Source: Manganibacter manganicus (GTDB taxonomy: Bacteria > Pseudomonadota > Alphaproteobacteria > Rhizobiales > Rhizobiaceae). From it: a stretch of 64,000 nucleotides of DNA. Under the pieces are notes generated by a model. That model was not told the origin of the DNA and searched no databases. It worked only from the letters and a program-made list of their open reading frames with translations. Within the stretch, counting starts at the first letter, position 1. Each line of letters opens with the position of its first letter. The stretch is taken from positions 62,001 to 126,000 of the forward strand of contig NZ_MDET01000023.1 of NCBI RefSeq assembly GCF_002075885.1, given 5' to 3'. The position numbers and the translations under genes are program-made. Positions 16,855 through 26,298 of this stretch are shown piece by piece.

Positions 16855-18645
16855 TCACCCCTTTGGGCTTGGCGCCGGCTGCGGTTTGGTCTTAGGAGTC
16901 TCCTGAGCGGTGTTGGGTTCGATCGGCGGCAATCCATCGGCCAGTTTCTTCTGGACTTCGGCGAGCACATCCGGATCGGGCTTCAGGTCGCGCGCCGTGC
17001 TCCACTGGAATGTCGCTTCCAGGCGCCGGCCGACCCGCCAATAGGCGTCGCCCAAATGAGCGTTGAGCACCGGGTCTTCGGGTTTCAGCGAGACGGCGCG
17101 TTCCAGTTCACGCACGGCGTCATCGTAGCGGCCGAGCTTGAAATAGGCCCAGCCAAGCGAATCGACGATATAGCCGTCGCTTGGCCGCAGATCGACGGCC
17201 TTCTGGATCATCGCCAGGGCTTCCTTGTAGTTCTCGCCCCTGTCGACCCAGGAATAGCCGAGATAATTCATCACCTGTGGCTGGTCGGGATTGAGTTCCA
17301 GCGCCTTGCGGAAATTCGGTTCGGCCTTCGGCCATTCCTTCAGACGCTCATAGGCGATGCCGCGCTGGTAGAAGATGTTCCAGTCGCCCTTGTCCGGCGT
17401 CTTCAAATGTTCGACAGCCTTGTCGTAAAGATCGGCGGCCGCGCGAAAATTCTCTTTCGAGCCATAAACGCCACCGAGCGCCAGATAACCGCGCATATCG
17501 TCCGGATTGGCATCGACCAGGGCCTTGAGATGCGACACTGCCTCGTCCTGTCGGCCGAGATCTGCCAGATTGAGACCGAGTTGCAGTTCGGCAACCTCCT
17601 TGAGCGGAGAGTTGTCAGCGACCCGGCGATAGTATCCGATCGCGCGCTCGCCGTCCTTCAACTGCTCGGCGATGCCCGCAAGCTGAACCAGCACTGCGGC
17701 GCTGTCGGGATTCATGGCGAGCGCATATTCGAGATAGAGCCGCACGAAAGGCTGGCCGCCACCGCGATTGAGCGCAGTGGCAAGGTCAAGCAAAATCTCG
17801 GCCGCACCGTCCGAGGGCGTCGCGACGAGTGGCTCGATCTTCTCGCCCTTGGTGATCTTTTCACGCAGCGCGATGATCTCTGGCTTGCCGGTTACGAACT
17901 TTTCGGCCTCGTCCAGCGCGGCCAGCGCCTTGTCCTTGTGGCCATGTCGCGCCAGGAATCCGGCATAAGCCTCGGCCGCGCGAATCCATGTCTCGGGAGC
18001 CGCACCGCCGGCCGCCGTGTTCTTCACTGTGGCACTATAGGCGGAATCGGCCCGGTCAGTCATGCCGGCGGCATCTGCGATCAGGGCGCGATGGAAGGAT
18101 TTGAACAAGCCAAACCATTCCGGACCCTTGAGTTGGTCGATATAGGCCAGCGCATCCGCACCATTGCCCGCCCCTTCCTTGGCCCAGGCAGTCATGATGC
18201 CGGCGATCAGACGATCGAGATCGCCTTGCAAGGAAAATTTCAGCCAGTATTGCGCCTTGGAATAGTCCTCCTTGCGGAAGGAATCGACAGCCAGCGCCAG
18301 CCGGGAAAACCGTTCGACGTCCGGCACTTCCTTGAGCCTGGTGGCATAGGGCAAGGATTCGTCGAAACGGCCCTGGGCGATAAGCGACAGCATCAGGCTC
18401 TGCTGCAGATTGACATCGCCGGGGTCGAAGGCCAGCGCCTGCTTGTAGAACTTGATGGCGTTGTCGAGATCATTGTCCATCTCGGCAACGCGCGCCGCCA
18501 GATAAGCGCCCGAGAGCGAGGTAATCTCGACAGGCTTCGATGAATTCGCGGCATCGGCGTTCTCGCCGGCATAAGCCGGCAGGCACAGCGTCATGGCTGT
18601 CACCATCGCCAGGCCCTTGAGCCAGTGCGCATATGTTTGCCGCAT
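16855..18645 (-). CDS. Exported tetratricopeptide repeat protein
   Basis: A 596-residue protein with an N-terminal signal peptide (hydrophobic core LAMVTAMTLCLPAYA, cut after AYA) and TPR motifs along most of its length, clearest in the C-terminal half (PNFRKALELNPDQPQVMNYLGYSWVDRG; AVRELERAVSLKPEDPVLNAHLGDAYWRVG). TPRs bind other proteins; the partner is unknown. The ATG at 18645 was chosen because AAGGG lies 6 bases upstream. It precedes, on the minus strand, only the glyQ block, and lies downstream of the octaprenyl diphosphate synthase gene, so it may be cotranscribed with that gene. Confidence 0.85.
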   Translation of the reverse strand: MRQTYAHWLKGLAMVTAMTLCLPAYAGENADAANSSKPVEITSLSGAYLAARVAEMDNDLDNAIKFYKQALAFDPGDVNLQQSLMLSLIAQGRFDESLPYATRLKEVPDVERFSRLALAVDSFRKEDYSKAQYWLKFSLQGDLDRLIAGIMTAWAKEGAGNGADALAYIDQLKGPEWFGLFKSFHRALIADAAGMTDRADSAYSATVKNTAAGGAAPETWIRAAEAYAGFLARHGHKDKALAALDEAEKFVTGKPEIIALREKITKGEKIEPLVATPSDGAAEILLDLATALNRGGGQPFVRLYLEYALAMNPDSAAVLVQLAGIAEQLKDGERAIGYYRRVADNSPLKEVAELQLGLNLADLGRQDEAVSHLKALVDANPDDMRGYLALGGVYGSKENFRAAADLYDKAVEHLKTPDKGDWNIFYQRGIAYERLKEWPKAEPNFRKALELNPDQPQVMNYLGYSWVDRGENYKEALAMIQKAVDLRPSDGYIVDSLGWAYFKLGRYDDAVRELERAVSLKPEDPVLNAHLGDAYWRVGRRLEATFQWSTARDLKPDPDVLAEVQKKLADGLPPIEPNTAQETPKTKPQPAPSPKG

Positions 18646-18816
18646 CGTCATCCCTTCTGTGTGCCGGCTTTCCGTCAGCCGCAATCGTGCCCGGAACAGG
18701 CAAAGCAGAATCCCTTTTCGGGGGCAAGCATGGCCTTTTTGCGATAAAGCATCAATCGGCAGCGCTTCACAATCGAGTCAGGCGCTGTCAAAAGCTCCCG
18801 CTTTCCCGCGCGACGG

Positions 18817-19833
18817 TCAAGAGACCCGGCTGATGCAGAAATCGATCACGTCGATCAGTGCCGACTTTTGCGGCGTGGCATCCAGCGGCGCCAGCGCATC
18901 GCGGGCGATCTCACCAAAATGCCGGGCACGACTGATCGTGTCGGCCACAGCGCCATGGCGTGCCAGCAGGCCGGTAGCCTTTTCCAGTCCCGTATCGTCG
19001 GCGCGTCCTTCCTCGATGGCGCGCTTCCAGAAGGCGCGCTCGGCTGCCGTGCCACGGCGGTAGGCAAGGATGACGGGCAGCGTCACCTTGCCCTCGCGGA
19101 AATCGTCGCCGACATTCTTGCCAAGGTCCGTGCTGGAACCGCCATAATCCAGCGCATCGTCGATCAACTGGAACGCGAGCCCGAGATTCATGCCATAGGA
19201 GCGCAACGCGGCGCGATCGGTGCGTGACGCGCCGGCAACGACCGGACCGACCTCGGCGGCCGCCGAGAACAGCGCCGCCGTTTTGGCCTTGATGACGGCG
19301 AAATGTTCGTCCTCGGTGGTTTCGAGGTTCTTGGCCGCTGCCAGTTGCATGACTTCGCCCTCGGCGATGATCGACGCGGCGCTTGACAGGATATCCAGCG
19401 CCTCCAGCGATCCGACCTCGACCATCATGCGAAACGCCTGGCCCAGAAGATAATCGCCGACCAGCACGCTCGCCTGGTTGCCCCAGATCATGCGCGCGGT
19501 CTTCTTGCCGCGACGCATGCCGCTCTCATCGACCACATCGTCATGCAACAATGTGGCGGTATGCATGAATTCGACGCTGGTGGCCAGCTTGACATGGCCG
19601 TCGCCGCGATAGCCGAACATCTGAGCGGCGGCCAGCGTCAGCATCGGTCGCAACCGCTTGCCGCCGGACGAAATCAAATGATTGGCGATCTGCGGGATCA
19701 TTTCCACGTCCGACCCGGCCTTGGAAAGGATCAATTCATTGACGCGCCCCATATCGGCAGCGGTGAGGTCGATCAGATCCTTGATGGATGCGACGTCCGG
19801 CTTGGCGTTTTCGATGTTCAGAACCACACCCAC
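18817..19833 (-). CDS. ispB: Octaprenyl diphosphate synthase (trans-polyprenyl synthase)
   Basis: A 338-residue all-alpha prenyltransferase that extends farnesyl diphosphate with isopentenyl units to make the ubiquinone side-chain precursor. The first Asp-rich motif is LLHDDVVDES and the second LIDDALDYGG; GGKRLRPML is the IPP-binding segment. The start is taken as the GTG at 19833, with GGAG 8 bases upstream, because this matches rhizobial lengths; another GTG is at 19836, and a longer frame to 20016 overlaps the divergent hydrolase gene. The exact chain length of the product is inferred from the family. Confidence 0.9.
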   Translation of the reverse strand: MGVVLNIENAKPDVASIKDLIDLTAADMGRVNELILSKAGSDVEMIPQIANHLISSGGKRLRPMLTLAAAQMFGYRGDGHVKLATSVEFMHTATLLHDDVVDESGMRRGKKTARMIWGNQASVLVGDYLLGQAFRMMVEVGSLEALDILSSAASIIAEGEVMQLAAAKNLETTEDEHFAVIKAKTAALFSAAAEVGPVVAGASRTDRAALRSYGMNLGLAFQLIDDALDYGGSSTDLGKNVGDDFREGKVTLPVILAYRRGTAAERAFWKRAIEEGRADDTGLEKATGLLARHGAVADTISRARHFGEIARDALAPLDATPQKSALIDVIDFCISRVS

Positions 19834-20042
19834 CACAAACACTCCAGTCACAAAAAGCGCGACACGATGCACGCAATAATCCAAGCCCAGATTGACTCTA
19901 GCGACATCCGCCGCCGCGGCAAGAGGCGAAATGGCGCGGCAACGCGCAATCCCGCCGCCATCCACCAACACGACGGGTATCGACACACCTGCCCCCGGCT
20001 GGCATTGTGGCCGCATGTAGTCGTACGTTCATCGATGCCGGC

Positions 20043-21701
20043 ATGCAGGCGCAATTGACTCGAAATCCCGCAATCCGGCTCTGGCAGACGCTTTCGACAG
20101 GCGGGCTGCTCGTTGCGACGGTATTCTTCGCTGCTTCGCTGACGCCGTCGCTCATTCCGCGCAGCCATATCACGCAAGGCATCCTTTCCGGTTTTGCTTG
20201 CGCCGCCGGCTATGGCGTCGGCGTCGCCGGCTTCTGGTTGTGGCGGTATCTGGAATTGCCACGGGGCAGCACCCGTCTGGTCCGGCGGGCCCGGATTGCA
20301 GCGACAATCATCTGTCTCGCTATCGCTTTCGTTTTTCTCTGGCGCGCTACGGCATGGCAGAATTCCATCCGAAACCTGATGGGCATGACGCCGGTCGAAA
20401 GCATCTATCCCTTCACCGTCGGCCAGCTCACGCTGGCGATCCTGATCGTCCTGATCGCACTGGCACGTCTGTTCCGGCTGACATGGCGCGCGGTCACCAC
20501 ACGCCTGCGCCCGTTCATTCCGCGGCGCATCGCCAATGTCATCGGCATTGCCGTCGCCGCCGTTCTCTTCATCGGCATCGGCAATGGCGTCCTTCTCAGA
20601 TACGCCCTGCATATCGCCGAAGGCTCGTTTCGCACTCTCGATTCATTGATGGAACCCGACGTCAGTCAACCAGCAGATCCGGCAAAGACCGGCAGCGCCG
20701 CCTCGCTGATAAGTTGGGATGACCTCGGGCGCGCCGGGCGCAACTTCATATCGAGCGGCCCATCGCAAAAAGACATAGAGACCTTTCTCGGTCGCAAGGC
20801 CCTTGCCCCCATCCGCGTCTATGCCGGCCTTGGCTCCGCCGATGCGCCACAGGCGAGGGCCAAGCTCGCTCTGGCCGAGTTGAAGCGCGTCGGCGGGTTC
20901 GAACGCTCCGCGCTCATTATCGCCACGCCCACCGGAACCGGCTGGATGGATCCGGCCGCAGTGGACACGCTCGATTATCTCGAAGGCGGCGATGTCGCCA
21001 CCGTGGCGATCCAATACTCCTATCTCGCAAGCTGGCTGTCACTGCTGGTCGAGCCCGAATACGGCGGCGAGGCCGCGCGGGCCTTGTTCAGCGAGGTTTA
21101 CGGCTACTGGACGAATTTGCCGAAAGATCATCGACCAAAGCTCTATCTTTATGGACTGAGCCTCGGCGCCATGAACTCGCAGCGTTCCAACGAATTGTTC
21201 GAGGTCCTGGCCGATCCGTATCAAGGTGCGTTGTGGGCCGGGCCTCCCTTTTCAAGCCAGCCATGGGGCTCGATCACACGCCAACGCAATCCCGGCTCGC
21301 CGGTCTGGTTGCCGCGCTTTCGCGACGGGTCTTACGTGCGCTTCACCAGTCAGACCGACGCGCTCGCCATTCCCGGCGCGCACTGGGGGCCGATGCGGAT
21401 CGTCTACCTGCAATACGCCAGCGACCCGATCGTGTTCTTCGACGCACTTTCCATTTACAGGCCGCCGGCATGGATGCACCAACCGCGCGGCCCCGACGTC
21501 TCGCCGGCGCTACGATGGTACCCCATTGTCAGCTTCCTGCAATCGCTGGTGGATATGGCCATCGCAACCACCACGCCGGCAGGCTACGGCCACGTCTATG
21601 CGCCGCAGCACTATATCGATGCCTGGCTCGAGGTGCTGGGTGCAAAGGATTGGTCCGCGCCGGAGATCGCAAGGCTGAAGCAGCATTTCGCCAAGCTTTA
21701 A
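20043..21701 (+). CDS. Membrane-bound alpha/beta-hydrolase family protein
   Basis: A 552-residue protein. The N-terminal 180 residues hold four or five membrane segments (for example LSTGGLLVATVFFAASL and a GIAVAAVLFIGIGNGVLL stretch). The C-terminal half is a predicted alpha/beta-hydrolase domain with nucleophile motif GLSLG in LYLYGLSLGAMNS. I place it in the family of large putative membrane hydrolases whose substrates are unknown. The start is uncertain: a GTG at 20007 and the ATG at 20043 are both possible and neither has a good ribosome binding site. It is divergent from ispB. Confidence 0.75.
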   Translation: MQAQLTRNPAIRLWQTLSTGGLLVATVFFAASLTPSLIPRSHITQGILSGFACAAGYGVGVAGFWLWRYLELPRGSTRLVRRARIAATIICLAIAFVFLWRATAWQNSIRNLMGMTPVESIYPFTVGQLTLAILIVLIALARLFRLTWRAVTTRLRPFIPRRIANVIGIAVAAVLFIGIGNGVLLRYALHIAEGSFRTLDSLMEPDVSQPADPAKTGSAASLISWDDLGRAGRNFISSGPSQKDIETFLGRKALAPIRVYAGLGSADAPQARAKLALAELKRVGGFERSALIIATPTGTGWMDPAAVDTLDYLEGGDVATVAIQYSYLASWLSLLVEPEYGGEAARALFSEVYGYWTNLPKDHRPKLYLYGLSLGAMNSQRSNELFEVLADPYQGALWAGPPFSSQPWGSITRQRNPGSPVWLPRFRDGSYVRFTSQTDALAIPGAHWGPMRIVYLQYASDPIVFFDALSIYRPPAWMHQPRGPDVSPALRWYPIVSFLQSLVDMAIATTTPAGYGHVYAPQHYIDAWLEVLGAKDWSAPEIARLKQHFAKL

Positions 21702-21744
21702 GCAGGCCGTTTACATCGTCGCGCCAAGCTGCGAATTTCCGCCG

Positions 21745-21963
21745 ATGATCGAACTTTTGCGCACCAACGATGCCGTCATCATTTCCTTCGTCGAATCGCT
21801 GATGCGCGATGCCGGCATCCGCTGCTTTGTCGCCGACAGCAATATGAGCATACTCGACGGCTCGGTCGGCATATTGCCGCGCCGAGTGATGATCGATGGC
21901 GAGCGGGCAGACGAAGCACGGCGCATCCTTACCGATGCCGGCATCGCCAATGAAATGCGCTGA
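21745..21963 (+). CDS. DUF2007 domain protein
   Basis: A 72-residue soluble protein matching the DUF2007 pattern (MIELLRTNDAVIISFVESLM ... RVMIDGERADEARRIL). These small ferredoxin-like domains are sometimes described as putative signal-transducing or prokaryotic-type regulatory proteins, but no role is established. Its stop is 2 bases before the start of the methyltransferase gene, so the two are almost surely translated from one message. Confidence 0.85.
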   Translation: MIELLRTNDAVIISFVESLMRDAGIRCFVADSNMSILDGSVGILPRRVMIDGERADEARRILTDAGIANEMR

Positions 21964-21965
21964 CG

Positions 21966-22763
21966 ATGATAGCAGCGACATTATCGGAGCGGGAAATTCC
22001 GGCCCATACGATCGATTCCTTCCATCGTGGCGGCTTCTGGCTGGCACAGCCGGCAAGGGGCGGGCACAGGGCCGGCATGGACGCAATGGTGCTGGCGGCT
22101 GCCGTGCCCTCGTCCTTCGGCGGCCGGCTGGCGGACTTCGGCGCCGGTGCCGGGGCGGCCGCGCTCGCGGTGCTTTCGCGCTGCCCGGATGCCTCGGCCG
22201 TGTTGTTCGAGCGTGCCGCCGAAATGACGATTTTCGCCGATGCCACGCTTGCCCATCCCGCCAATGCGCATCTTGCCAGCCGCGCCTCGGTGCTGCGCGC
22301 AGACGTCTCTTTGGAGGCAAGTGCGCGCAAAACCGCCGGGCTTGCCGACAATTCGTTCGATTACGTCATCATGAATCCCCCCTTCAACATGGGCGACGAC
22401 CGCGCCACGCCCGATGAGTTGAGGCGGCAGGCGCATGTCATCCAGGACGGATTGTTCGAAAGCTGGATCCGCAATGCCGCGGCGGTTCTGAAACCGGGCG
22501 GTGGCCTGGCGATCATCGCCCGCCCGCAGTCGCTTCAAGCCATTCTCGCAGCTCTCTCGCGCCGCTTCGCCAATGCCGAACTGCTCGCCCTCCATCCGCG
22601 TGCCGATGCGGCTGCGATCCGCATCATTATCCGGGCCGTTCACGGCGCGCGCGGCAAGCTTTCAATCCGGCCGCCGCTGGTCCTGCACGGCGACAACGGC
22701 CATACTTTCACCGAGCGCGCCGATGCTGTGATCAACGGACTGGGATCGCTGTTTGGAGACTGA
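21966..22763 (+). CDS. TrmN6-like tRNA1(Val) adenine-N6 methyltransferase
   Basis: A 265-residue class I S-adenosylmethionine-dependent methyltransferase. The SAM-binding motif is LADFGAGAGAAAL (about residues 54-66) and the catalytic NPPF motif of N6-adenine methylases is in YVIMNPPFNMGDD. This pair, with the early HRGGFWLAQPARGGHRAGMDAM segment, fits the TrmN6 group that methylates A37 of tRNA1(Val). The exact substrate is inferred. It follows the DUF2007 gene by 2 bases. Confidence 0.82.
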   Translation: MIAATLSEREIPAHTIDSFHRGGFWLAQPARGGHRAGMDAMVLAAAVPSSFGGRLADFGAGAGAAALAVLSRCPDASAVLFERAAEMTIFADATLAHPANAHLASRASVLRADVSLEASARKTAGLADNSFDYVIMNPPFNMGDDRATPDELRRQAHVIQDGLFESWIRNAAAVLKPGGGLAIIARPQSLQAILAALSRRFANAELLALHPRADAAAIRIIIRAVHGARGKLSIRPPLVLHGDNGHTFTERADAVINGLGSLFGD

Positions 22764-22838
22764 CGGGAGCCACAGCGGCATTGCCCTTCGACGCGGAATC
22801 CCTACATGCCTCTCGCCTACAATCGGAGATGACAGACC

Positions 22839-23696
22839 TTGCGACGCCTTTTCAATCGATTGCTGCCGAAATCCTGGCGCTCCAACGATATCGTCGTCCC
22901 GGTTATCCGCTTGCAGGGAACGATCATGGCCGGCGGCAGCCAGTTTCGTCCGAGCCTGTCGCTGGCCTCCTGCGCCGGGATCATCGAAAAAGCCTTCGCC
23001 TTCGATGCGCCCGCCGTCGCCGTTTCGATCAACTCGCCGGGCGGCTCTCCGGTCCAGTCGCGGCTGATCTACAAACGCATCCGCGATCTGGCAGCGGAGA
23101 AGAACCGCCAAGTGCTGGTTTTCGTCGAAGACGTCGCGGCATCGGGTGGCTACATGATCGCGCTTTGCGGCGACGAGATCATTGCCGACCCCTCCTCCAT
23201 CGTCGGCTCCATCGGCGTGGTCTCAGCCTCCTTCGGCTTTCCCGAATTGATGAAAAAGATCGGCGTCGAGCGGCGTGTTTACACCGCCGGCAGGAACAAG
23301 GCCGTGCTCGACCCGTTCAAGCCGGAAAAGAAAGACGATATAGAGCGCCTGAAAGCCTTGCAGCTTGAAGTCCACGAAACCTTCATCGACATGGTCAAGG
23401 ACCGGCGCGGCGCAAGGCTCAAGGACGAGCCGGACCTGTTCACCGGCCTGTTCTGGAGCGGCAGGCGCGGCCTGGAACTGGGGCTCGTGGATGGATTAGG
23501 CGACATGCGTTCCACGTTGAAGGCGCGTTTCGGGCCGAAGACCAGGCTCAAGCTGATCACCGCGCCACGCGGCCTGCTTTCGCGTTTCGGGCTGTTCGGC
23601 AGCAGAAGCGCAGCTTCGGAAATCGCGGGCGCGGCAGCCGGTGGCCTGATCGATGCGGCGGAAGAACGCGCCCTTTGGGCACGCTTCGGCCTTTGA
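22839..23696 (+). CDS. S49 family peptidase (SohB/SppA-like)
   Basis: A 285-residue serine peptidase of the ClpP/crotonase fold that probably cuts membrane-linked peptides such as signal peptides. The nucleophile serine is in VAASGGYMIA and the general-base lysine in YTAGRNKAVLDPF, the Ser/Lys pair of the S49 family. The N-terminal part (VVPVIRLQGTIMAGG) lacks a clear membrane anchor, so it is a short SohB-like form. No suitable ATG or GTG is in frame near the start; a TTG at 22839 with GGAG upstream is used. A crystal-clear stop precedes the next gene by about 96 bases. Confidence 0.88.
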   Translation: MRRLFNRLLPKSWRSNDIVVPVIRLQGTIMAGGSQFRPSLSLASCAGIIEKAFAFDAPAVAVSINSPGGSPVQSRLIYKRIRDLAAEKNRQVLVFVEDVAASGGYMIALCGDEIIADPSSIVGSIGVVSASFGFPELMKKIGVERRVYTAGRNKAVLDPFKPEKKDDIERLKALQLEVHETFIDMVKDRRGARLKDEPDLFTGLFWSGRRGLELGLVDGLGDMRSTLKARFGPKTRLKLITAPRGLLSRFGLFGSRSAASEIAGAAAGGLIDAAEERALWARFGL

Positions 23697-23792
23697 AAAA
23701 TCGTCCGGAGCGTCTACCATGCGGAAATATCCCACCCCAGCGGCCTGATCCCGGTGATTTGCAGGCCGATCTAGCGCGGGAGGACCATTGGA

Positions 23793-23978
23793 ATGCCACA
23801 ACTCATATTCTTCATCGTCGTCGGCGCCGTTGCCTATTATGGCTACCGTACCTTCATCAAGGAAGCGGATCGGGTGACGGCCAAGGTGCGCCGGACCGAA
23901 AAGCAGGCCGCCAACGGTACGATGGGAACGCTGGTCAAGGATCCCAAAACCGGCGAGTATCGCCTCGCCAAGGACTGA
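23793..23978 (+). CDS. Conserved small membrane-anchored protein
   Basis: A 61-residue protein with one N-terminal membrane segment (LIFFIVVGAVAYYGYRTF) and a basic, soluble tail ending in PKTGEYRLAKD. A good ribosome binding site (GGGAGGA) lies 9 bases before the ATG, which supports a real gene. It resembles small conserved proteins of unknown function in rhizobia. It lies between an S49 peptidase and ispE. Confidence 0.72.
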   Translation: MPQLIFFIVVGAVAYYGYRTFIKEADRVTAKVRRTEKQAANGTMGTLVKDPKTGEYRLAKD

Positions 23979-24003
23979 GCGCCAACCGGCTTAGGGCACG
24001 ATC

Positions 24004-24873
24004 GTGAATGTCATCGCCGCACTGCTCGTTGAAGCCGCGCCGGCGAAGATCAACCTCGCCTTGCACGTAACGGGCCGGCGCGCCGACGGCTATCATCTGC
24101 TTGAAAGCCTTGTCGCCTTCGCCGAACTCGGCGACAGGATCGAAGTTCGGCCGACGAACGAGGATCATTTTTTCATCGGAGGGCGCTTCGGCGGCGAATT
24201 GGCAGCGGACAACCACAATCTGGTGCTGCGCGCGCGCGACGCGCTGCGGCAGGCGGTTGCGCTCACGCCGCTCTCTCCGGTTTCGATCCATCTCGAAAAG
24301 ATGCTGCCGGTCGCCTCCGGCATCGGCGGCGGATCGAGCGATGCGGCGGCGGCCTTGCGCCTGCTCAATCGGCTGTGGGGATCGCCGCTCACGGTCGAAC
24401 AGCTTGCCGCGCTTGCCCGCCAACTCGGCGCCGACGTGCCGATGTGCCTCGCCGCCCGGCCGCTGATCGCGCGCGGCATCGGCGAAATGGTTGAGCCGGT
24501 CGCCCTGCCCGCTCTGGCCATGGTGCTGGTCAATCCCGGCGTCGCTGTCTCGACGCCGCAGGTCTTTGGCCGGCTCGAAAGCCGTGAGAACCCGCCGCTG
24601 CCGCCATTGCCGCGCCATGCGGATTTTGCTGGCCTTGTCGGATGGCTCATCGCCACGCGCAACGATCTCGAAGCGCCGGCCCGGCAAATGGCGCCGGTCA
24701 TCGGCGACGCGCTGGACGCGCTGGCATCGAGCGGCGCCGCATTTTCACGCATGTCGGGATCCGGCGCCACCTGCTTCGGCCTGTTTGCAACGCCATCCGC
24801 GGCGCAGGCTGCCGCCACAACGATCCGGCACGCGCGGCCGAACTGGTTCGTCGAAGCGACGGCAACGAATTGA
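24004..24873 (+). CDS. ispE: 4-diphosphocytidyl-2-C-methyl-D-erythritol kinase
   Basis: A 289-residue GHMP kinase that phosphorylates CDP-methylerythritol in the MEP route to isopentenyl diphosphate. It shows APAKINLALHVTGRRADGYH at the start, the ATP-binding motif PVASGIGGGSSDAAAALRLL, and the C-terminal FSRMSGSGATCFGLF motif. The GTG at 24004 is taken as the start because the first family motif begins only 12 residues later. The next gene (moaB) begins 10 bases after the stop. Its pathway product feeds the polyprenyl synthase at 18817-19833. Confidence 0.95.
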   Translation: MNVIAALLVEAAPAKINLALHVTGRRADGYHLLESLVAFAELGDRIEVRPTNEDHFFIGGRFGGELAADNHNLVLRARDALRQAVALTPLSPVSIHLEKMLPVASGIGGGSSDAAAALRLLNRLWGSPLTVEQLAALARQLGADVPMCLAARPLIARGIGEMVEPVALPALAMVLVNPGVAVSTPQVFGRLESRENPPLPPLPRHADFAGLVGWLIATRNDLEAPARQMAPVIGDALDALASSGAAFSRMSGSGATCFGLFATPSAAQAAATTIRHARPNWFVEATATN

Positions 24874-24883
24874 GGTCAACAGC

Positions 24884-25423
24884 ATGGCAAAGCCCCGCCC
24901 CTTCATCCCCATCGGCATCGCGGTGCTTACCGTTTCGGACACGCGCAGCTTGGCCGAAGACAAATCCGGCCAGACGCTGGCCGATCGGATCATCGAAGCC
25001 GGCCATGTGCTTGCCGCCCGCGATATCGTCACCGACGATATTGAAGCTATTCGAGAGAAGGTGCTCGGCTGGTCACAGGACGACGCCATAGACGTCATCA
25101 TCACCACCGGCGGCACCGGCTTCACCGGTCGCGACGTCACGCCGGATGCACTGGAGCCGATATTCGAAAAGCGCATGGACGGATTTTCCGAAGTGTTCCA
25201 CCGCATCTCCTATGACAAGATCGGCACGTCCACCATCCAGAGCCGGGCGACTGGCGGCGTCGTCAACGCCACCTTCGTCTTCGTGCTGCCTGGCTCCCCC
25301 GGCGCCTGCCGCGACGCCTGGGACGGCATCTTGAAGGCCCAGTTGGATTACCGGCACATGCCCTGCAATTTCGTCGAGATCATGCCGCGGCTGGACGAGC
25401 ATCTGCGGCGCGGCGGCAAATAG
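24884..25423 (+). CDS. moaB: Molybdenum cofactor biosynthesis protein B
   Basis: A 179-residue MoaB/MogA-type protein that acts on molybdopterin, most likely adenylylating it before metal insertion. The signature TTGGTGFTGRDVTPDAL and the start IGIAVLTVSDTRSLAEDKSG are characteristic, and LPGSPGACRDAWDGIL closes the domain. GAGG lies 9 bases before the ATG at 24884. A much longer in-frame reading frame exists upstream but overlaps ispE and is a shadow. It ends 3 bases before the convergent NlpC/P60 gene. Confidence 0.93.
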   Translation: MAKPRPFIPIGIAVLTVSDTRSLAEDKSGQTLADRIIEAGHVLAARDIVTDDIEAIREKVLGWSQDDAIDVIITTGGTGFTGRDVTPDALEPIFEKRMDGFSEVFHRISYDKIGTSTIQSRATGGVVNATFVFVLPGSPGACRDAWDGILKAQLDYRHMPCNFVEIMPRLDEHLRRGGK

Positions 25424-25426
25424 GCA

Positions 25427-26287
25427 TCAGGGCCGGCGGAAGCCGGTCGGGCCGCCATAAAGATAGCCGATGCGGGCAATGGCATCTTTCAGCCCCTCGC
25501 GCGAAACCAGCATGGTGTGGCCACTGGCGTGGATCATGTTCTCGCGGTCCGTCATGATCGCGACGTGCCCCTTCCAGAACACCAGATCGCCACGCTGCAG
25601 GCCGGAATGATCCGGCCCCGGATCGAGCGCCTCGCCCAACCCGGCTGCCTGCATGTCGGAATCGCGCAGCACGTCACGGCCGGTCATGCGCATGGCAAGC
25701 TGCACGATGCCGGAGCAATCCACGCCGAAACCAGACATGCCACCCCACAGATAGGGGGTGGCGAGCAGGCTTTCGGCCACCGTTACATAATCCCCCGCAT
25801 GCTCGGCAATCGGGCGCAGATGGCTGGCGATCACCGCCTCGCCGGACAGAAGCACGGCATAGGACGTGCCGCGCGTCTCCACCTGCCCCGCAATCGCCAG
25901 CGTCGACCCCATGGACAGGACCGAGCGGCGCGGAAAGCGCAGGTCCGGCCCTGGATAAACGAAGGTGCGCGGTGCGGAGACGATGTGCGTCGGCTCCTGC
26001 CCGGCAGATCCAATGGCCTCCGCCGCGACATAGCCGACATAATCGTCGCGCTCGGCCTGCACCCAGGCCCAGCCGTCACTTTGGTCGAAAACCCGCACGG
26101 CGTCGCCGAACAGAAGCTGCGTGTCGATGCCGCTTTCAAGCTTCGGCTGCCGGCGCATGTCGGCCACCGGAACCACGATCCGCGCCAGAGTACCGGCGAC
26201 GAAGCGTTCAGCCTCCACCTCACCCTTGAGGCGAAGGTCGGCAAGGTCGGCGCGAAAAGCGTGAAGGCGAGGGTCGTGAACGGTCAA
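25427..26287 (-). CDS. NlpC/P60 family cell wall hydrolase with SH3 domains
   Basis: A 286-residue protein that probably cleaves peptides of peptidoglycan. Two SH3-like regions cover about residues 30-160. The C-terminal NlpC/P60 domain has the catalytic cysteine Cys191 in GVDCSGIVQ and the histidine His241 in KGHVAIM. No signal peptide is visible, which is common for this rhizobial subgroup. The gene starts 11 bases after the MarR gene on the same strand. Confidence 0.87.
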   Translation of the reverse strand: MTVHDPRLHAFRADLADLRLKGEVEAERFVAGTLARIVVPVADMRRQPKLESGIDTQLLFGDAVRVFDQSDGWAWVQAERDDYVGYVAAEAIGSAGQEPTHIVSAPRTFVYPGPDLRFPRRSVLSMGSTLAIAGQVETRGTSYAVLLSGEAVIASHLRPIAEHAGDYVTVAESLLATPYLWGGMSGFGVDCSGIVQLAMRMTGRDVLRDSDMQAAGLGEALDPGPDHSGLQRGDLVFWKGHVAIMTDRENMIHASGHTMLVSREGLKDAIARIGYLYGGPTGFRRP

Positions 26288-26298
26288 GGTCGCGGCTT

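Noticed and set aside
15838..18543. A 901-residue open frame on the plus strand
   Set aside because: It lies antisense to glyQ and the TPR gene, both of which have clear family motifs. No start site or domain supports it.
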